NCBI GenBank assembly: GCA_037974335.1
Contig: CM075760.1
Span: 58,185,812 to 58,249,811, forward strand
Length of the DNA stretch: 64,000 bases
Direction: 5' to 3'
DNA from: Prionace glauca
Lineage: Eukaryota > Chordata > Chondrichthyes > Carcharhiniformes > Carcharhinidae
Shown here: positions 1-11,940 of the stretch, piece after piece
Layout: each line of letters starts with the position of its first letter
Position numbering within the stretch: position 1 is the stretch's first letter
Notes under the pieces: model-generated
The model's database searches: none
What the model saw: the letters and a program-made list of their open reading frames with translations, nothing else
What the model was told of the DNA's origin: nothing
Position numbers and translations under genes: made by a program

Positions 1-435
1 TTAGTCTTATATCTAGCCCCCCTCACCCTAAGCCCGTGGCCCCTCGTTCTATCCATTTCTAATAGTGGAAAAAGCTTACCACCATTTACTCTATCTATCC
101 CCTTCATAATCTTATAAACCTCTATTAGATCCCCCCTCAGCCGACGTCTCTCAAGGGAAAACAGCCCAAGTGCGTTCAATCTTTCCTCGTAAGACAGCCC
201 TTCCATACCAGGCAACATCCTAGTAAATCTCCTCTGCACTCTCTCCAGGATCTCTACATCCTTCCGGTAGTACGGCGACCAGAACTGGACGCAGTACTCC
301 AGGTGAGGCCTAACCAACGTTCTATACAACTGTAACATCAGACTCCTACTCTTATATTCTATACCCCTTCCTATGAAGGCTAACACGCTTTCCTCACCAC
401 ATTCTGCACCTGCACCGACACCTTCAGGGACTTGT
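1..435 (-). mobile_element. CR1-like LINE, 3' part, window edge
   Basis: Read on the minus strand, this encodes the C-terminal end of a CR1-type reverse transcriptase protein: the block around '[14 protein letters not shown]', then '[15 protein letters not shown]'. Several frame breaks are present, so it is a dead copy. It runs off the left edge of the window, so its 3' end is not seen. It resembles the subfamily called CR1-B here (compare 33763-35411) more than CR1-A. Confidence 0.8.
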
Positions 436-2159
436 AGATGTTTGACAAAATGTGTAAGAATGGATGTTTTTCCTTTGTTCGTCGGAGAGAGGCATTGGGT
501 TTAACAGAAATCATTTCCCCACCGTCAAAAATAAAGCGTTTGATGCGAGGACCAATCCTGAGCGTTGAATGATTTCTTTGAGAGTTTCTCTCGCTAACAG
601 TTCCTGTACTGGAGCGTTCGTTCTTGGGATTCTTACCTGAAATATAAACCATTTAATTTTGTATAGGAGATGCTTTCTCTGCAAGACAAGGAAAGCTCTA
701 CAATATCCCAAAGATCAAATCTGACCCATGAGCAAGAGCGATCAGAACTTTTCTACCTATTCCTGATCACTTATTTTCAGCATTTTTTCTCACTTCACAT
801 CATAACAACAGAGCCCTTGTCCCTTCCAAATCCCTCAATGAACCTTTTACTGTTACCGTGCAAAGCGGATTTTTGTCATTCCATAAACATAGGTGATTGC
901 TGGGCTATTTCAAAGAAGAAAAAAGAACCAACCAGTCGTGGAGTGGCATTTAGGACAGGCCAGACAAAGATGATAGATTTCCTTCCCGAAATAATAATGT
1001 TCAGCAAAGGCGTTTCGCAATAATCAATTATAGCTTCGTGGTAATCATTTCAGAGTCGAGATTTACTTTGCATATATGCTCGTTTTATTTAATCAATTTA
1101 AATTCAAACAGTTATTTTGAAAAATGTAAACTCGTGTCCGAGGATCACGAGGCTTGACTTCCAGGGTTCAGAATAAGGGATACGATAATTTTGCCATCGG
1201 CATTGCATGGTGCTGCCGTGACAACAACTGACTGAACATAGCTCTATCCCTAAAACGTCGTAGCAAATTTTGGTTTTTAAATGTTTATTTGTTTTGTGGT
1301 CCAATTTATGCACATGAACAAACAGTTTGTATGGAAAAGAGCTGACAGCGTGTTGCCCCGAAGAGTGATGTCGCAGACCTGGCGAGTTTGTTACAAGCAC
1401 GGTAAATTCCTCCTTTCCCTTGTCTGGAGTGCGAAATAGAAAACAAAGGAGAAATAATGAACATTCTGCTTGTTATCTGTTTGGAACATTTGCACACATT
1501 CCGTTTCAGAGCTGAAGATTCAGGCTCCATCGTTTAACCCTTGATTGCCAGCCTATCTAGTTTTGAATGAAGTTTGAATGGATTGAATGTGAATCCATAT
1601 TGCCCATTTGTCGTAATTTTGCTGTGCTTAGATTCAGCCAGGCAACAATTCCAACATTTCATCTCCATCGTGGTTATTTTGTGTCACATTACAACGAACA
1701 ATGAAAATTATCTGATCTTTGAAGAACAAATTTTCAAAATGAAACTTTTGAAATTGGGAGGATATGAGATGTGTCGTACAGCCCGACATGCAACATGCAA
1801 CATGCAGCATGTCTGTGCTGTCAGACAGGGATTATGATGTAATTAGCCAGCAATTTTAAAAGAAACGCTCATGCAACTTAATAGAACGATACATTTATTG
1901 AGGAATATTGTTACGTTTTACTTCAAAACCTTCTAATCCTCACGTCAATTTGATGTGACCAGCAAATATTGAAATTGCGTTTTTAATTGCTGGCTCCAAA
2001 TTGTTCATCTGATTCATGTGCTGCAGATGTCCCTGCACCGGATCCTTGGAACAGAACTTCCCGCCTGTTACCAAGCTTGGCGATTACGTGCCTTCTATGA
2101 TGGTCTAGAAAACCAGTAAATTCAGAGTATTAGCTATTGCCAACATATTGCTGGCCTTA
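436..2159. other. non-coding stretch, no gene recognised
   Basis: Only short open frames are present and none resembles a known protein. The sequence is AT-rich and mostly unique in appearance. I see no RNA gene, no clear repeat and no Ig segment here. Confidence 0.6.
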
Positions 2160-3330
2160 CCAGCTGGATATACAGCCCATGAAAGAATAAGAAATTGCAA
2201 CTGAAATCAGCATTTCACAACACCTGCAATAGCAAAGCCAGTCCAGGAGATGGCAGTGAAACGGTGCTTCTTGACACGACACGATGATCATCTCAGTTAT
2301 TTCTGTAATAGACTCAGTCTTTGTCCACCCTAAACGTGACCCAGTTGATATGACCGAAATCATGCTTCTGGTTATATAACAATAATTCTCAGTTTATTCT
2401 GTACTCAGCAAACTCCCAGTTGTTACGATACTGCACCCAAGCCTCATTACACTGTTCATTCTGGCAGTTATGACAGCGCGGAATTAATTCTCGTCTAATG
2501 TCATGAAATTCCATATCTCCGCTGTTTCTTCACTAGACCCTCTCTCCCCTGATAATGCACCAGGACATGTTACTCTTTGCATTACACTAGGCTCTGTCTC
2601 AGTTATTACGTTGCTGGAACCTGCCACGTATAAAGAAACATTGACACTGCTGAACTAGTCCACCTTCCTGTTCATGTCGAATAACTCGTTCATAATTATT
2701 ATTCTATTTCATGATTTATTTATTGCTGCAATTGCCCCGTCAAAGGTTATATCAATCAAAAGCTTTGGTTTGAAATCACTGCATCGGCTTTGTCTCAGTT
2801 TATATTATACAATGGCGAGAATCAGACACAATTACACTTGGTGACAGCTTTATTGCGCCAGCTGCTGTCTCCTTTATTAATGAGCCAAACCACACCTTTG
2901 CTCATTTTACATATTATGCTTTCTCAATTATTGCTTTATTCTGCATTTCCTCACTTTTTATTCCACTGGGCCACATCTCTGTTTATGTCACACTAGATCA
3001 TGTCCCTATTTTCTGATAGCGCTGATGCGCTGGAACCAGTATCAGTACAAATTACAGCACACATTGTCTCTGCATATATTACAATAGACCATGTCTTTGT
3101 CAAAACTGAGTATGGCATGTCTGTTTATATGAGAAAACACCACGCTGGTTAGTAATATACTGTATACACTCTCTCAGTAATGACTGGACTGGATCCAGTC
3201 TTCATTCACATTAGTTCAGGTGTTGTATCGATATCTGGTGCATTCGGCTCTGTCTCTGTAGTATTGCACAAAACCCGTCCCTCGTTTATATTACAACAGA
3301 TCAGATGAGTTGGATTGGCCATGCAAAATG
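2160..3330 (-). repeat. degenerate ~60-bp repeat block, left copy
   Basis: Phrases such as 'ggctctgtctcagtt' and 'tgtctctgtttatatt' recur at intervals of roughly 50-65 bases (for example near 2588, 2785 and 3247). This is the reverse-strand form of the block at 23040-23640, where the wording is 'ctgagacagagcc'. Units are strongly diverged and the array edges are uncertain. The stretch 3091-3269 has a much closer inverted partner at 58326-58506. Confidence 0.55.
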
Positions 3331-3334
3331 GTCC

Positions 3335-3485
3335 GTTATTTTCCCTTAGAGTACGTGGATAAGCCGTGGTAAATGTGTGGGGCTACCAGGGATAGGGCAG
3401 TGGCGAGGAGCTGGTTGGGACGCAGCCTCGGTTCACCAGATGGCCTTTCTTCTGAACTGTAGGTTCTACGGTTCTACGGATTCTA
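3335..3485 (+). mobile_element. SINE tail fragment
   Basis: The sequence resembles the 3' half of the elasmobranch tRNA-headed SINE seen more fully at 59300-59590: a 'gatagggcagtggcg' stretch, a 'gatggcctttcttctg' stretch, then short tail repeats 'ggttctacggttctacgg'. The tRNA-like head is missing. It abuts a CR1-A fragment. Confidence 0.5.
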
Positions 3486-3957
3486 CGGATTGAGCTATGA
3501 GGAGAGGCTGAATAAACTAGGCTTGTACTCGTTAGAGTTTAGAAGAATGAGGGGAGATCTCATTGAGACGTATAAGATGATGAATGGGATGGATAGGATA
3601 GAGGTGGAGAGACTCTTCCCGCTCAAAAAAGACAGTAGGACTAGGGGGCACAGCCTCAAGATAAAGGGGGGGGCGGTTTAGAACAGAGTTGAGGAGGAAC
3701 TTCTTCACTCAAAGGGTGGTGAATCTCTGGAGTTCTCTGCCCATTGAAGTGGTGGAGGCTGCCTCGCTAAATATTTTTAAGAAACGGGTTGATGGGTTTT
3801 TGATAAGAGAAGGGATTAAGGGTTATGGGGAGAGGGCAGGAAGGTGGAGCTGAGTCACGACAGATCAGCCATGATCTTATTGAATGGCGGGGCAGGCTCG
3901 AAGGGCCAGATGGCCTACTCCTGCTCCTATTTCTTATGTTCTTATGTTCTTATGTCG
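3486..3957 (+). mobile_element. CR1-A LINE 3' fragment
   Basis: 5'-truncated copy of the family called CR1-A here. It encodes the last part of the LINE protein ('LNKLGLYSLEFRRMRGDLIE', then 'LFPLKKDSRTRGHSLKIK') and ends in the diagnostic 3' tail of repeated 'cttatgtt' units. A run of G near 3666 shifts the frame, so it is not coding. Very similar copies lie at 18153, 32996, 38912, 39985 and 44884, so this family was active fairly recently. Confidence 0.9.
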
Positions 3958-5578
3958 AGGAAATATCATAGACATTTGCGTGCTTATTTATTTTAAATAT
4001 TGTATTTTCTAATAACCCCCTTTGGAGAAATGATCTCGTTTAGCAATTCTCCTTCAGTTTTCCCAGTGATAACCTTCAGCCAATCCCTTCCATGAATGCA
4101 TGAAAATATCAAACAGTTCATGTGTTTCAACTGAAGGTCATTTAAGATGTAAGTACTTACTGACAAACATTCTGTTGTTTGCTCTTTCATACAAAATGAT
4201 TTCAGCCTCACTATTTTGTTCCCGGCGTTGACTTATCTATCTTTAGGGATCTGTTGGAAAATAGATAAATCTCGTCTCGAATGACGAGGAGATTACGGAA
4301 ATTGATCTTCTCAGTGTCTCATGAAACTTCCTGATATAAGACAGAATTGTGTGCTGATTGGTGAAAATGATGGTGAAAATGACCCTGGATATATAGCCGA
4401 CAGGAGATAATTACACCTGGAATTCTCAGACTCCTTATTCCTATTGATACAAAGGATTGAAACATCTGCTACTCTCCGGAGAAGGAGCAATATTTCTATT
4501 TAACCGTTACCTTCACCAATTCCATGGTAACCATCCTAAATATTTTCTACTCTGTATGGGTTGTACAATCTCGGTGATACGATGTAGCAGGATCAGGTGT
4601 ATCATAAGGGTGGCCGGGCCTTATATGATATAAACAGTGATATTGCCTGTGTACATGGGCTGCAGCGATTCAAGATAGCAGCCCATCACCACTTTGTCAG
4701 GGACAATTAGAGAAGGCCAACAGATGTCAGTGCCGCCCACATCCTATAAATGATTACAAATTATGCTCTAACAACAGAGGAAGAATCTAATCTAATATAG
4801 ACAGAAATGCTAGCACAGTGATGACATAAACTGGCTGGGAGAGTCATGTAAACCAATGTATGGGATCTCTCGAGCAAGAGAGATAGACATGATATAACAT
4901 TTAAATAAACATTTTTTTTGTGCGTGTGATAATTCTAGGAAAAGTAATTTGTCCAATAGTGGCCGGCAGGGGACAAATGAAGCAAAATTAGGCACAGGTT
5001 CTAATTCACAACTGATTGGATAACGATTTCCAAAAATAATCATAGAGAATTAGAACATTATAATTTGAATGACCGGCTCCATGTATCACTAACGGAGACA
5101 GCTGGACCCGGAGTCAGACTGGGACCAGATATAAGGAAGCAATCATTTGTAGGGCCTTAGCGCAGGTTCCTTTCTCATGAGAAGTGACACAGGGATTTGT
5201 GTGGCAAACACGGATTGGAAAGCCTATAACAACCGCAGGAGTGACTGATTCCACCTGGCTAAGAGCTGTTATTCCCAAAGGGGGGACAGTCATGGCGGAC
5301 TCCATAATTTTCTGTTATCTGAAGTAACAATGCTGAATCTGTCAGAGGAAGAGAAAATAACCTGTTTCTTTTCATCCTTACAAGCAGTTCCACATTTACA
5401 GACAGAATTAGGACTTATGAAGATTGAAAAGACTAAGTATGAAAACCTCTCCGGAAGAAAAAGAACAGTGCAATAAATGTTAAGTGTTATTGTGCTTTTC
5501 CTAATCAAGTTCGATCCAGTATTCAGTTGTTCAAAGTGATAGTTTGTAAATAGAATTTCGGAGTAGTTCTTGGCAATT
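3958..5578. other. non-coding stretch, no gene recognised
   Basis: No supported gene. The open frames are short and resemble no family. No RSS, Ig exon or tRNA was seen on either strand. Confidence 0.55.
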
Positions 5579-5605
5579 ATACACACACACACACACACGC
5601 ACACG

Positions 5606-5637
<32 letters not shown>
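5579..5637. repeat. (CA)n microsatellite
   Basis: About 59 bases of CA dinucleotides with a few interruptions (CG and AA variants). The open frames across it, giving Cys-Val or His-Thr runs, are products of the repeat. Confidence 0.95.
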
Positions 5638-7004
5638 ATTGCTGTCAAAAGATAAGATTAACTCAAGACGGCAGCTGTATAAATATTGCAAGTTATTCAG
5701 TCTCAGTGAAGGACAGGCAGAGACACAAAAAGGATGCTGGGACAATTATATAGATGAACCATTAAAATGCTCCCATTCTCGAAAATCCGTGAAATTTTAA
5801 ACACATGAACGACATATCTTATTTATTTTCCAAAATTACTGTGAAATCTGATTCGAGCACCCTTTCAAGCTGTTCATTCCAGTTCATAATAAATCTTGTG
5901 TAAAAGTAAATAATTTCATTTCTGTCTCTCAGCTCAATAAAATAAACTTTTGCCGAATGGTTGCTGACCGCCCTCCCAGTTGAAATACTCTCTCTTTAAT
6001 TCCCCCACTCAAAACTTCATGATTCTGAATACTAATAAAAGTGTTCAAAAGATTGACAAGGAAATAGAGAAAGAGGGAGGGACTTGAAGAGGTCGGAGAA
6101 AGAAAAAAACGGGGTGCTGACAAATAAAAGCTGAGGACCAATAAATAGCAGATGGAGAGAAAATGATTAAACAATGAAACATAACAGTTATAATTTTCTT
6201 CCTTCATGAAAACCGGGAGTTCAGTGACTAATCTACTGACCATCAGTTGTGTCCTGGAATGGAAACTCTGAACAGATCACAACAGGCTCATTTGTAAATG
6301 TCACCGCAATGTGATCTGTGTGACTCTGCCCTGACCCTGTGGACAGATATAGGCCGCACTGACAGATGTTCTCACCAGATTGTGGTCCCTGGATTTATTT
6401 TCTGCTCAGAAGTGAGATGTGCGGTTTGGAACCTGCAGTAAGAATCGGGAAGTTGTGTTACCTGAGAATGAAACAGTGAGCGTCAGTTGGATGTTATCAC
6501 CGTGAACAGTCTTCCTGCCTGTGAGGGTGAACTCACTCTGACAGCATCAAATACAGCCACACAGATTGATGCTGGTCTCAGCATTACATTCACGTCGACT
6601 GCCGTTTTAGTGAATCTACATAATTGTCGTATTTGGTATTTGTTTAGGTTAATTGAAGGGAAGACGGACTGGAAATTATCACTGAGACAAAAGAGGGAAA
6701 ATTAAAAGAGGGAACATTTTGTCCCGCAGAGGAAATCTAAAATAAAAGAAAAACTTTAAGTGTGTTAGGCATCGTGTGAGAGAAATCGAAGAGAGAGGTT
6801 AAGTGAGTGAACTGTTCTGTTTCCGGCACTGAATTTCCCTTGATGGAATTTTTGTGCTTCATCTTTTCAGTCACAAGGTGCCTTCAGCAAAAAAAAACAT
6901 TGTTTTTCAACTAACAGCTGGATCCGTCTCTTGGGTACCTGTAAAATTGAAGTGTTGGAGATTGAGTGAGGGAAGAGAATTCATCCAATTTAGGCACAAT
7001 CTGA
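5638..7004. other. non-coding stretch, no gene recognised
   Basis: No supported gene. The stretch around 6290-6620 is somewhat less AT-rich and has splice-like sites, but its translation shows no Ig fold or other family pattern. Confidence 0.5.
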
Positions 7005-7007
7005 GAC

Positions 7008-7038
<31 letters not shown>

Positions 7039-7132
7039 CAGTGAAAAACAGAGAGAGAGAGAAGGAGCCAGGGAGAGAGAGGGGGACAAGGGGAGACAAA
7101 GAGAGACAGAGAGAGAGACACACAGAGAGAGA
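7005..7132. repeat. (GA)n-rich purine tract
   Basis: About 125 bases of GA dinucleotides with GACA and GGGA variants. It produces artefactual Arg-Glu frames on + and Ser-Leu frames on -. Confidence 0.95.
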
Positions 7133-9198
7133 GATGCACTTTAATGCCGTTCCCCGTATGGTGCATGATCTGCTGAGTGTTTCTGGCATTTTTTTTCAGA
7201 CCCCATGCATCTGCAATTTTTTTTATGAACAATAGTTATTTATTCAGATTAGTAAAAGAATGGTCAATGAAGGGAAAGATTTATGAATTGATTTAGACAA
7301 GGAAACTGAGATAAGTAGATTTCGGAGGGAATACCAGAGCTTCGGGCCGAAGCAGTTGAACACATTCCAAATTGAAAAAAAATAATTTAAAACATAACAA
7401 TACAAATTGCAGAAAGTATACATTTTGAATTAAATTCAAACGCGACATAATTGTCAAGACTTGTTCTGTGGCAATTTGTTTTCTTTTTTTCTGGGAAAGA
7501 GGTAAGCAATTAAGGATTGGATAGATATTCAGCCTGTTGGATCCATCTGAGATATTGTATGTCCACAATTCAGTCTTACACTGTCAGCGTATCAGTGAAT
7601 GTTTTTAATGAAATGAAAAAGTCAAAACATTTTTCGCTAAAATCTGTGGTAAATTGACAAAATACAACACAATATTCAACTATTAAAATGGATCTCAACA
7701 GGGATTGCCTGACGGTGTTACAACGAATGCTGCGCCATTGCTCACATACTGACCTGTCCCCCAGTGCCAGATATTCACTTAGACATTGTTATAACGTTCA
7801 CGCTAAATACAATAACAGAGCAATTCGGCGTTTCTCACAGCTACTTATAGATACCTCACAGCTACTTATCGATATTAGCAAAATATAAACCTACACTTCC
7901 AAACAAGAATGACTGGCATCGGACAGGCACATCAATGTATATCATGATTGATAATACCTTGACAGGAAGCACAGTCATCGTCCGATATTGAATTAACAAA
8001 GACAGGTTCTTCCGTCATGTAAAGAGGCAAATCTTGTGCAACATAAAAATACTTTCGATCTCAGGTAATATAATTAGATCCGCGCTGGAATTTTGTACTA
8101 ATTGAGCGGACCTAATGTCACATAACTAGAGGGATGGTCCAGGATAAATTAACGAGAGACACGAGCGAATGTAATATAAAGAGGATCAGCATCTAGCGAC
8201 GTATAATTGAAGATTGGATCTGGTACAAAATAAGTAGAAGTATGGAATTGTGTGATGTAATCAGAGAGATGGTTCCGCTAATTCATAACTAATAAAGCAG
8301 TGTCACCTGTATACTGGTCCTGTTGCCAGTGGGTAACAGATTCTTCCTAATGAGTAAAATATTCTCATTCATAGCTTTGAATTTTGTACTAAATCTCCCA
8401 TAGACTGCTCAGTACTAAGAGAAACAAACTCAGCGTTCAGATGTTATGATAGTGGAGTTCATGCAAGATTAACGTCAAACTCCCAGACCTTGTGCCTCGT
8501 GTGTTTCCAGATGTCATTTTAAGAATTGATGGAAGTTTCACATGGGTTCCCATTAATCATTGCCATCGAGTCTGGATAAGATTGAAACCTAGGAAAAAAC
8601 TTGCCTCTGACAATTAAGTACATCCGTGTAATATTGGACACTGATCTCAGACTTTAGACACAGTAAGGTAAATGGCATAATGTCAAAACACAAAATGTGA
8701 TCAGTTAACAGTCTTACCTCAGTGGAGTCAACATCATTTTTGAAACAGATGGTAATATGTCCAATTCCCACAACAGATACCTGAACTCATGATCCGACCT
8801 GTGACCCAGTGATGAACGTTCAATTATTTCATTATTAGATGTGATCATACTGAATTGTAACAATATTATTATTAAGCTGGTAATATAGAAATTTGAAATA
8901 ATGCTCTGGGGACAGGAGTTTAAATTCCAACCCGACAGCCGGGAGATTTCAATTCAATTAATTTGTTTCAACTGAAACAAACATTCTTCTGTAATTAATA
9001 ACAATCATATTTCATCAAAGCTCATCGTCTTACCCAGTGGTTTTAAGGAGAGGAAATTTTATTTCTTACTTATAAAGTATAGAAAACTATCAGAAGAAGC
9101 AACAGGCCTGAGGATTGTGAATTAAACGAATGAAGACAAAATGATTGAGGGGGGGAAATAGATTATGAGAGTAAAACTGCAGGGAACATTAGAGATAT
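7133..9198. other. non-coding stretch with faint repeat wording
   Basis: No gene recognised. Between about 7920 and 8350, wording such as 'gaatgtaatataaagagga' recalls the degenerate ~60-bp repeat at 23 kb, but the match is weak. A small tandem duplication of about 20 bases ('cacagctacttat') lies at 7838-7870. Confidence 0.4.
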
Positions 9199-9470
9199 AA
9201 TGGCGGCAGAGTAGCACAGTGGCGAGCATTCCTGCTTCACAGCAGCCCGGATTCGATTGCCCTCTTGGGAGGCTGCCTGGGTGGTCCTGCACGTTCTCCC
9301 TGTGTCTACATGTGTTTCCTCTGAGTGCTCCGATTTCCATGCACATTCTGTGTTGGTCAGAAGAATTTAACCAGATAGGCGCCAGACTGCGTTTGGGGAT
9401 TTCACAACAACTTCATTGCAATGCTAATGTAAGCTTTACCTGTGACTATTATTTTAATAAACTAATTGTG
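9199..9470 (+). mobile_element. tRNA-headed SINE, near full length
   Basis: The head reads like 'gcagagtagcacagtgg' followed by a B-box-like 'ggattcgattgcc'. The body has 'tgcacgttctccctgtgt', and the end is 'cttcattgcaatgctaatgt' plus an A/T-rich tail. This order matches the other SINE copies in this window (57670, 59300 and minus-strand copies). Diverged, not recent. Confidence 0.8.
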
Positions 9471-9539
9471 AAAGCATCTACGAATATCTGAATGCACAAA
9501 GATTAATAAAGACAAATGTACGTAACTTGCGTTCAGAAA

Positions 9540-10262
9540 CCAGAGAAATTATAGTGGGGAAGGAAAAAATCTGTCTCCACCTTCACAAAAGAGGACACAA
9601 GTATCCTTCAAAAAATGTTATGGAACCAAGGGAATAGTTGGAAGACGGCATTGAAGAATACTAGTATTAGTAGAAAAATTATGTTGGGGAAATTAATACG
9701 GTTAAACGCTGAAAAATCACCGGGGCCTGATAATCTACATCCCTAAATATGAGGGGAATTGGCCCCAGGGAATATTGGATGCATTGGTGTTCATCTTCTA
9801 AAATTCGATACACTCTGTAGCAGTTCCTACAGATTGTATACAATGGAAGGGAGAGTAATGATGATGAACTTCAGCCCGATTTTTGTATCAGTGAAGATGT
9901 CAAAGACTGTTATCAAAGATATGATAGCAAAATATTTGAAAGGCATCAACGGATTTGGATGAAGACATCTTAAGAAAGCCTTGCTATTCTTAACAAACCT
10001 TCTTGCGTTTTTTAGTTGATATAAATGATAGAATAGGCAAGGGAGAGAAGGTGGACCACCGTAATTGGTGTATTTTCACTTTCAGAAGACATTTGGGAAG
10101 GTTCCACATAAAATATTAGAAGGCCAAATTAAAGCGCGTGGGATAGGGAGTAACGTGTAGGCATAGGTATATAAGTTGTTGACAGATAAGAAAGTGAGAG
10201 TAGAAATAGATGGGTATTATTCCTGAGTGTTTTTTCAGCTCCAAGCGGGATGCCACAGAGTC
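9540..10262 (+). mobile_element. old CR1-like LINE, RT-domain fragment
   Basis: Scattered translations match the CR1 reverse transcriptase core: an 'SPGPDNLHP'-like stretch near 9720 and a 'FGKVPHKILE'-like stretch near 10090. Many stops and frame changes mark an old copy. No 3' tail is visible. Confidence 0.65.
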
Positions 10263-10264
10263 TG

Positions 10265-11035
10265 AATTTATTTTATTTATTCATCACAAGTACGCTACAG
10301 TAACACTGCAATGCGGTTACAGTTAAAATTCCTGAGACATACATAGACATACATAGAACATTACAGCACAAACAGGCCCTTCGGCCCTCGAGTTGCGCCG
10401 ATCGCATCAACCCCACCAATCTATAGACCTATCTATAACCCCCAATCCCATTAAACCCCATATACTCATCCAGAAGTCTTTTAAAAGACCCCAGCGAGTT
10501 CGCCTCCACCACCGACGACGGCAGCCGATTCCAATCACTCACTACCCTCTGAGTGAAAAACTTACCCCTAACATCACCTCTGTACTTCCCTCCCCGCACC
10601 TTAAATCTGTGTCCTCTCGTAGCGACCATTTCAACCCGGGGAAATAGCCTCTGAGAGTCCACCCTATCTATTCCTCTCAACATTTTATAAACTTCTATCA
10701 GGTCGCCTCTCAACCTTCGCCTCTCCAGGGAAAAGAGTCCCAGCTCCCTCAACCTATCTTCATAAGGCATGCCTCCCAGTCCAGGCAACATCCTTGTAAA
10801 TCTCCTCTGCACCCTTTCAAGGCACACACTCCAGCTCACTTTCGGGTACACAGACCTGAGGGAGAATTTATGCCCATGCACCTAAGCAGAATGACTGTGG
10901 AACTGTGGGAGGAAACGTGAACACCTGGATGAAACCCACATAGACACGGAGAGAACGTGCAGATACAGTACAGCAATGACCCAATGACCCTGGGTATGAA
11001 CCCAGGTCGCCGGCATTGGGGCCAGTGGGGTCTGG
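10265..11035 (-). mobile_element. tRNA-headed SINE split by a CR1-B insertion
   Basis: The 3' end of the SINE in minus orientation is at 10265-10336 ('cactgcaatgcggttac'). The body and tRNA-like head resume at about 10829 and run to about 11035 ('gtgggaggaaacgtgaac', then a 'gggtatgaacccagg' B-box-like stretch). The intervening 0.5 kb is a CR1-B 3' fragment, so the LINE arrived later. Confidence 0.7.
10337..10828 (-). mobile_element. CR1-B LINE 3' fragment inside a SINE
   Basis: Minus-strand translation gives one continuous open frame for the LINE C-terminus: '[18 protein letters not shown]', '[17 protein letters not shown]', 'FFTQRVVSDWNRLP'. The 3' end carries the CR1-B mark, in plus orientation 'agaacattacagcacaaaca' followed by 'ggcccttcggccc'. 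It is 5'-truncated and only mildly decayed. Confidence 0.88.
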
Positions 11036-11940
11036 ATGATAGAATCAATTGTAGCATGTCCAAAACGGCTGATGATACAACGTTTGACAAATTTGTGAAC
11101 TGAGAGGAGGGTCCTGGGAGAAGCGCGGGGGGGCTTGGTGGGGGGGAGGTGTGCAAGGACGGGGGTTTCAATGTGATCTGGACAATTTGAGTGAATGGGT
11201 GTACACGTAGCAGATGCCTTACAACGGGGATAAATGGCGACATAAAATAAATTATATACTGGTGTGTGAAGCCAAAAGCAACATACATTAGGAAGTGTGA
11301 TGTAAAAATGGATCTGGGTGTCCTTTTGCACCACTCAATGAAATTTTAGAGGCAAGTACAACAAACAACTAGGAAGGCTTTTGTTTCAAGAAGACATGAG
11401 TTCAGAATTACATAATTCTTACTGCAATATTGCCGGGCCGAGAAAGAGTGCAGAAGGGATTTACTAAGATGCTATCGGGACTTGATGGTTTGATTCATAA
11501 GAAGAGGTTGGATAGACTAGGCCTTTTTTTTTCTCTAGAGCGTAGAAGGCTGAGGGGTGATCTTATAGACTTCCATAAAATGATGAGGGGCACAGATCAG
11601 TAACATAGTCAATATCTTGTCCCAAAGATAGGAGAGTTTAAAACTAGAGGGAACAGGTTTAAGATGAAAGGGGAGAGATGCAAAAGTGCGCAGAGGGACA
11701 TTTGTTTCCACAGAGAGGATGGTGAGTGTCTAGAACAAGCTGCCAGAGATAGTAGTAGACGTTGTTACAATTTTGTCTTTTAAAAAACATTTAGCCAGTT
11801 ACATGGGTAAGATGGGTATCGAAGGATATCCGCCAAGTGCAGACAATAGGGATTCGTTTCTGTGTTTAAAAAAAGGGCGGCATGGGCAAGTTGGACCAAA
11901 AGACCTGTTTCCATGCTGTAAACCTCTATGACTCTATGTC
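11036..11940 (+). mobile_element. old CR1-like LINE 3' half
   Basis: Degenerate plus-strand copy. It starts near the RT motif C region ('atgatacaacgtttgacaa'), passes the 'gtgcagaagggatttac' and 'gagcgtagaaggctgaggg' blocks, and ends near 'atgctgtaaacctctatgac'. Many breaks are present. Confidence 0.7.

Noticed and set aside
5290-5745. 151-codon minus-strand frame with a Cys-Val run
   Set aside because: It is created by the (CA)n microsatellite at 5579-5637; the flanking translation shows no family pattern.
6290-6705. Possible extra Ig-like exon
   Set aside because: Splice-like words and a short open frame are present, but there is no Cys...Trp...Cys pattern and no phase-1 acceptor/donor pair.
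7293-7568. 91-codon minus-strand frame
   Set aside because: AT-rich, no signal or domain pattern, no splice or promoter context.
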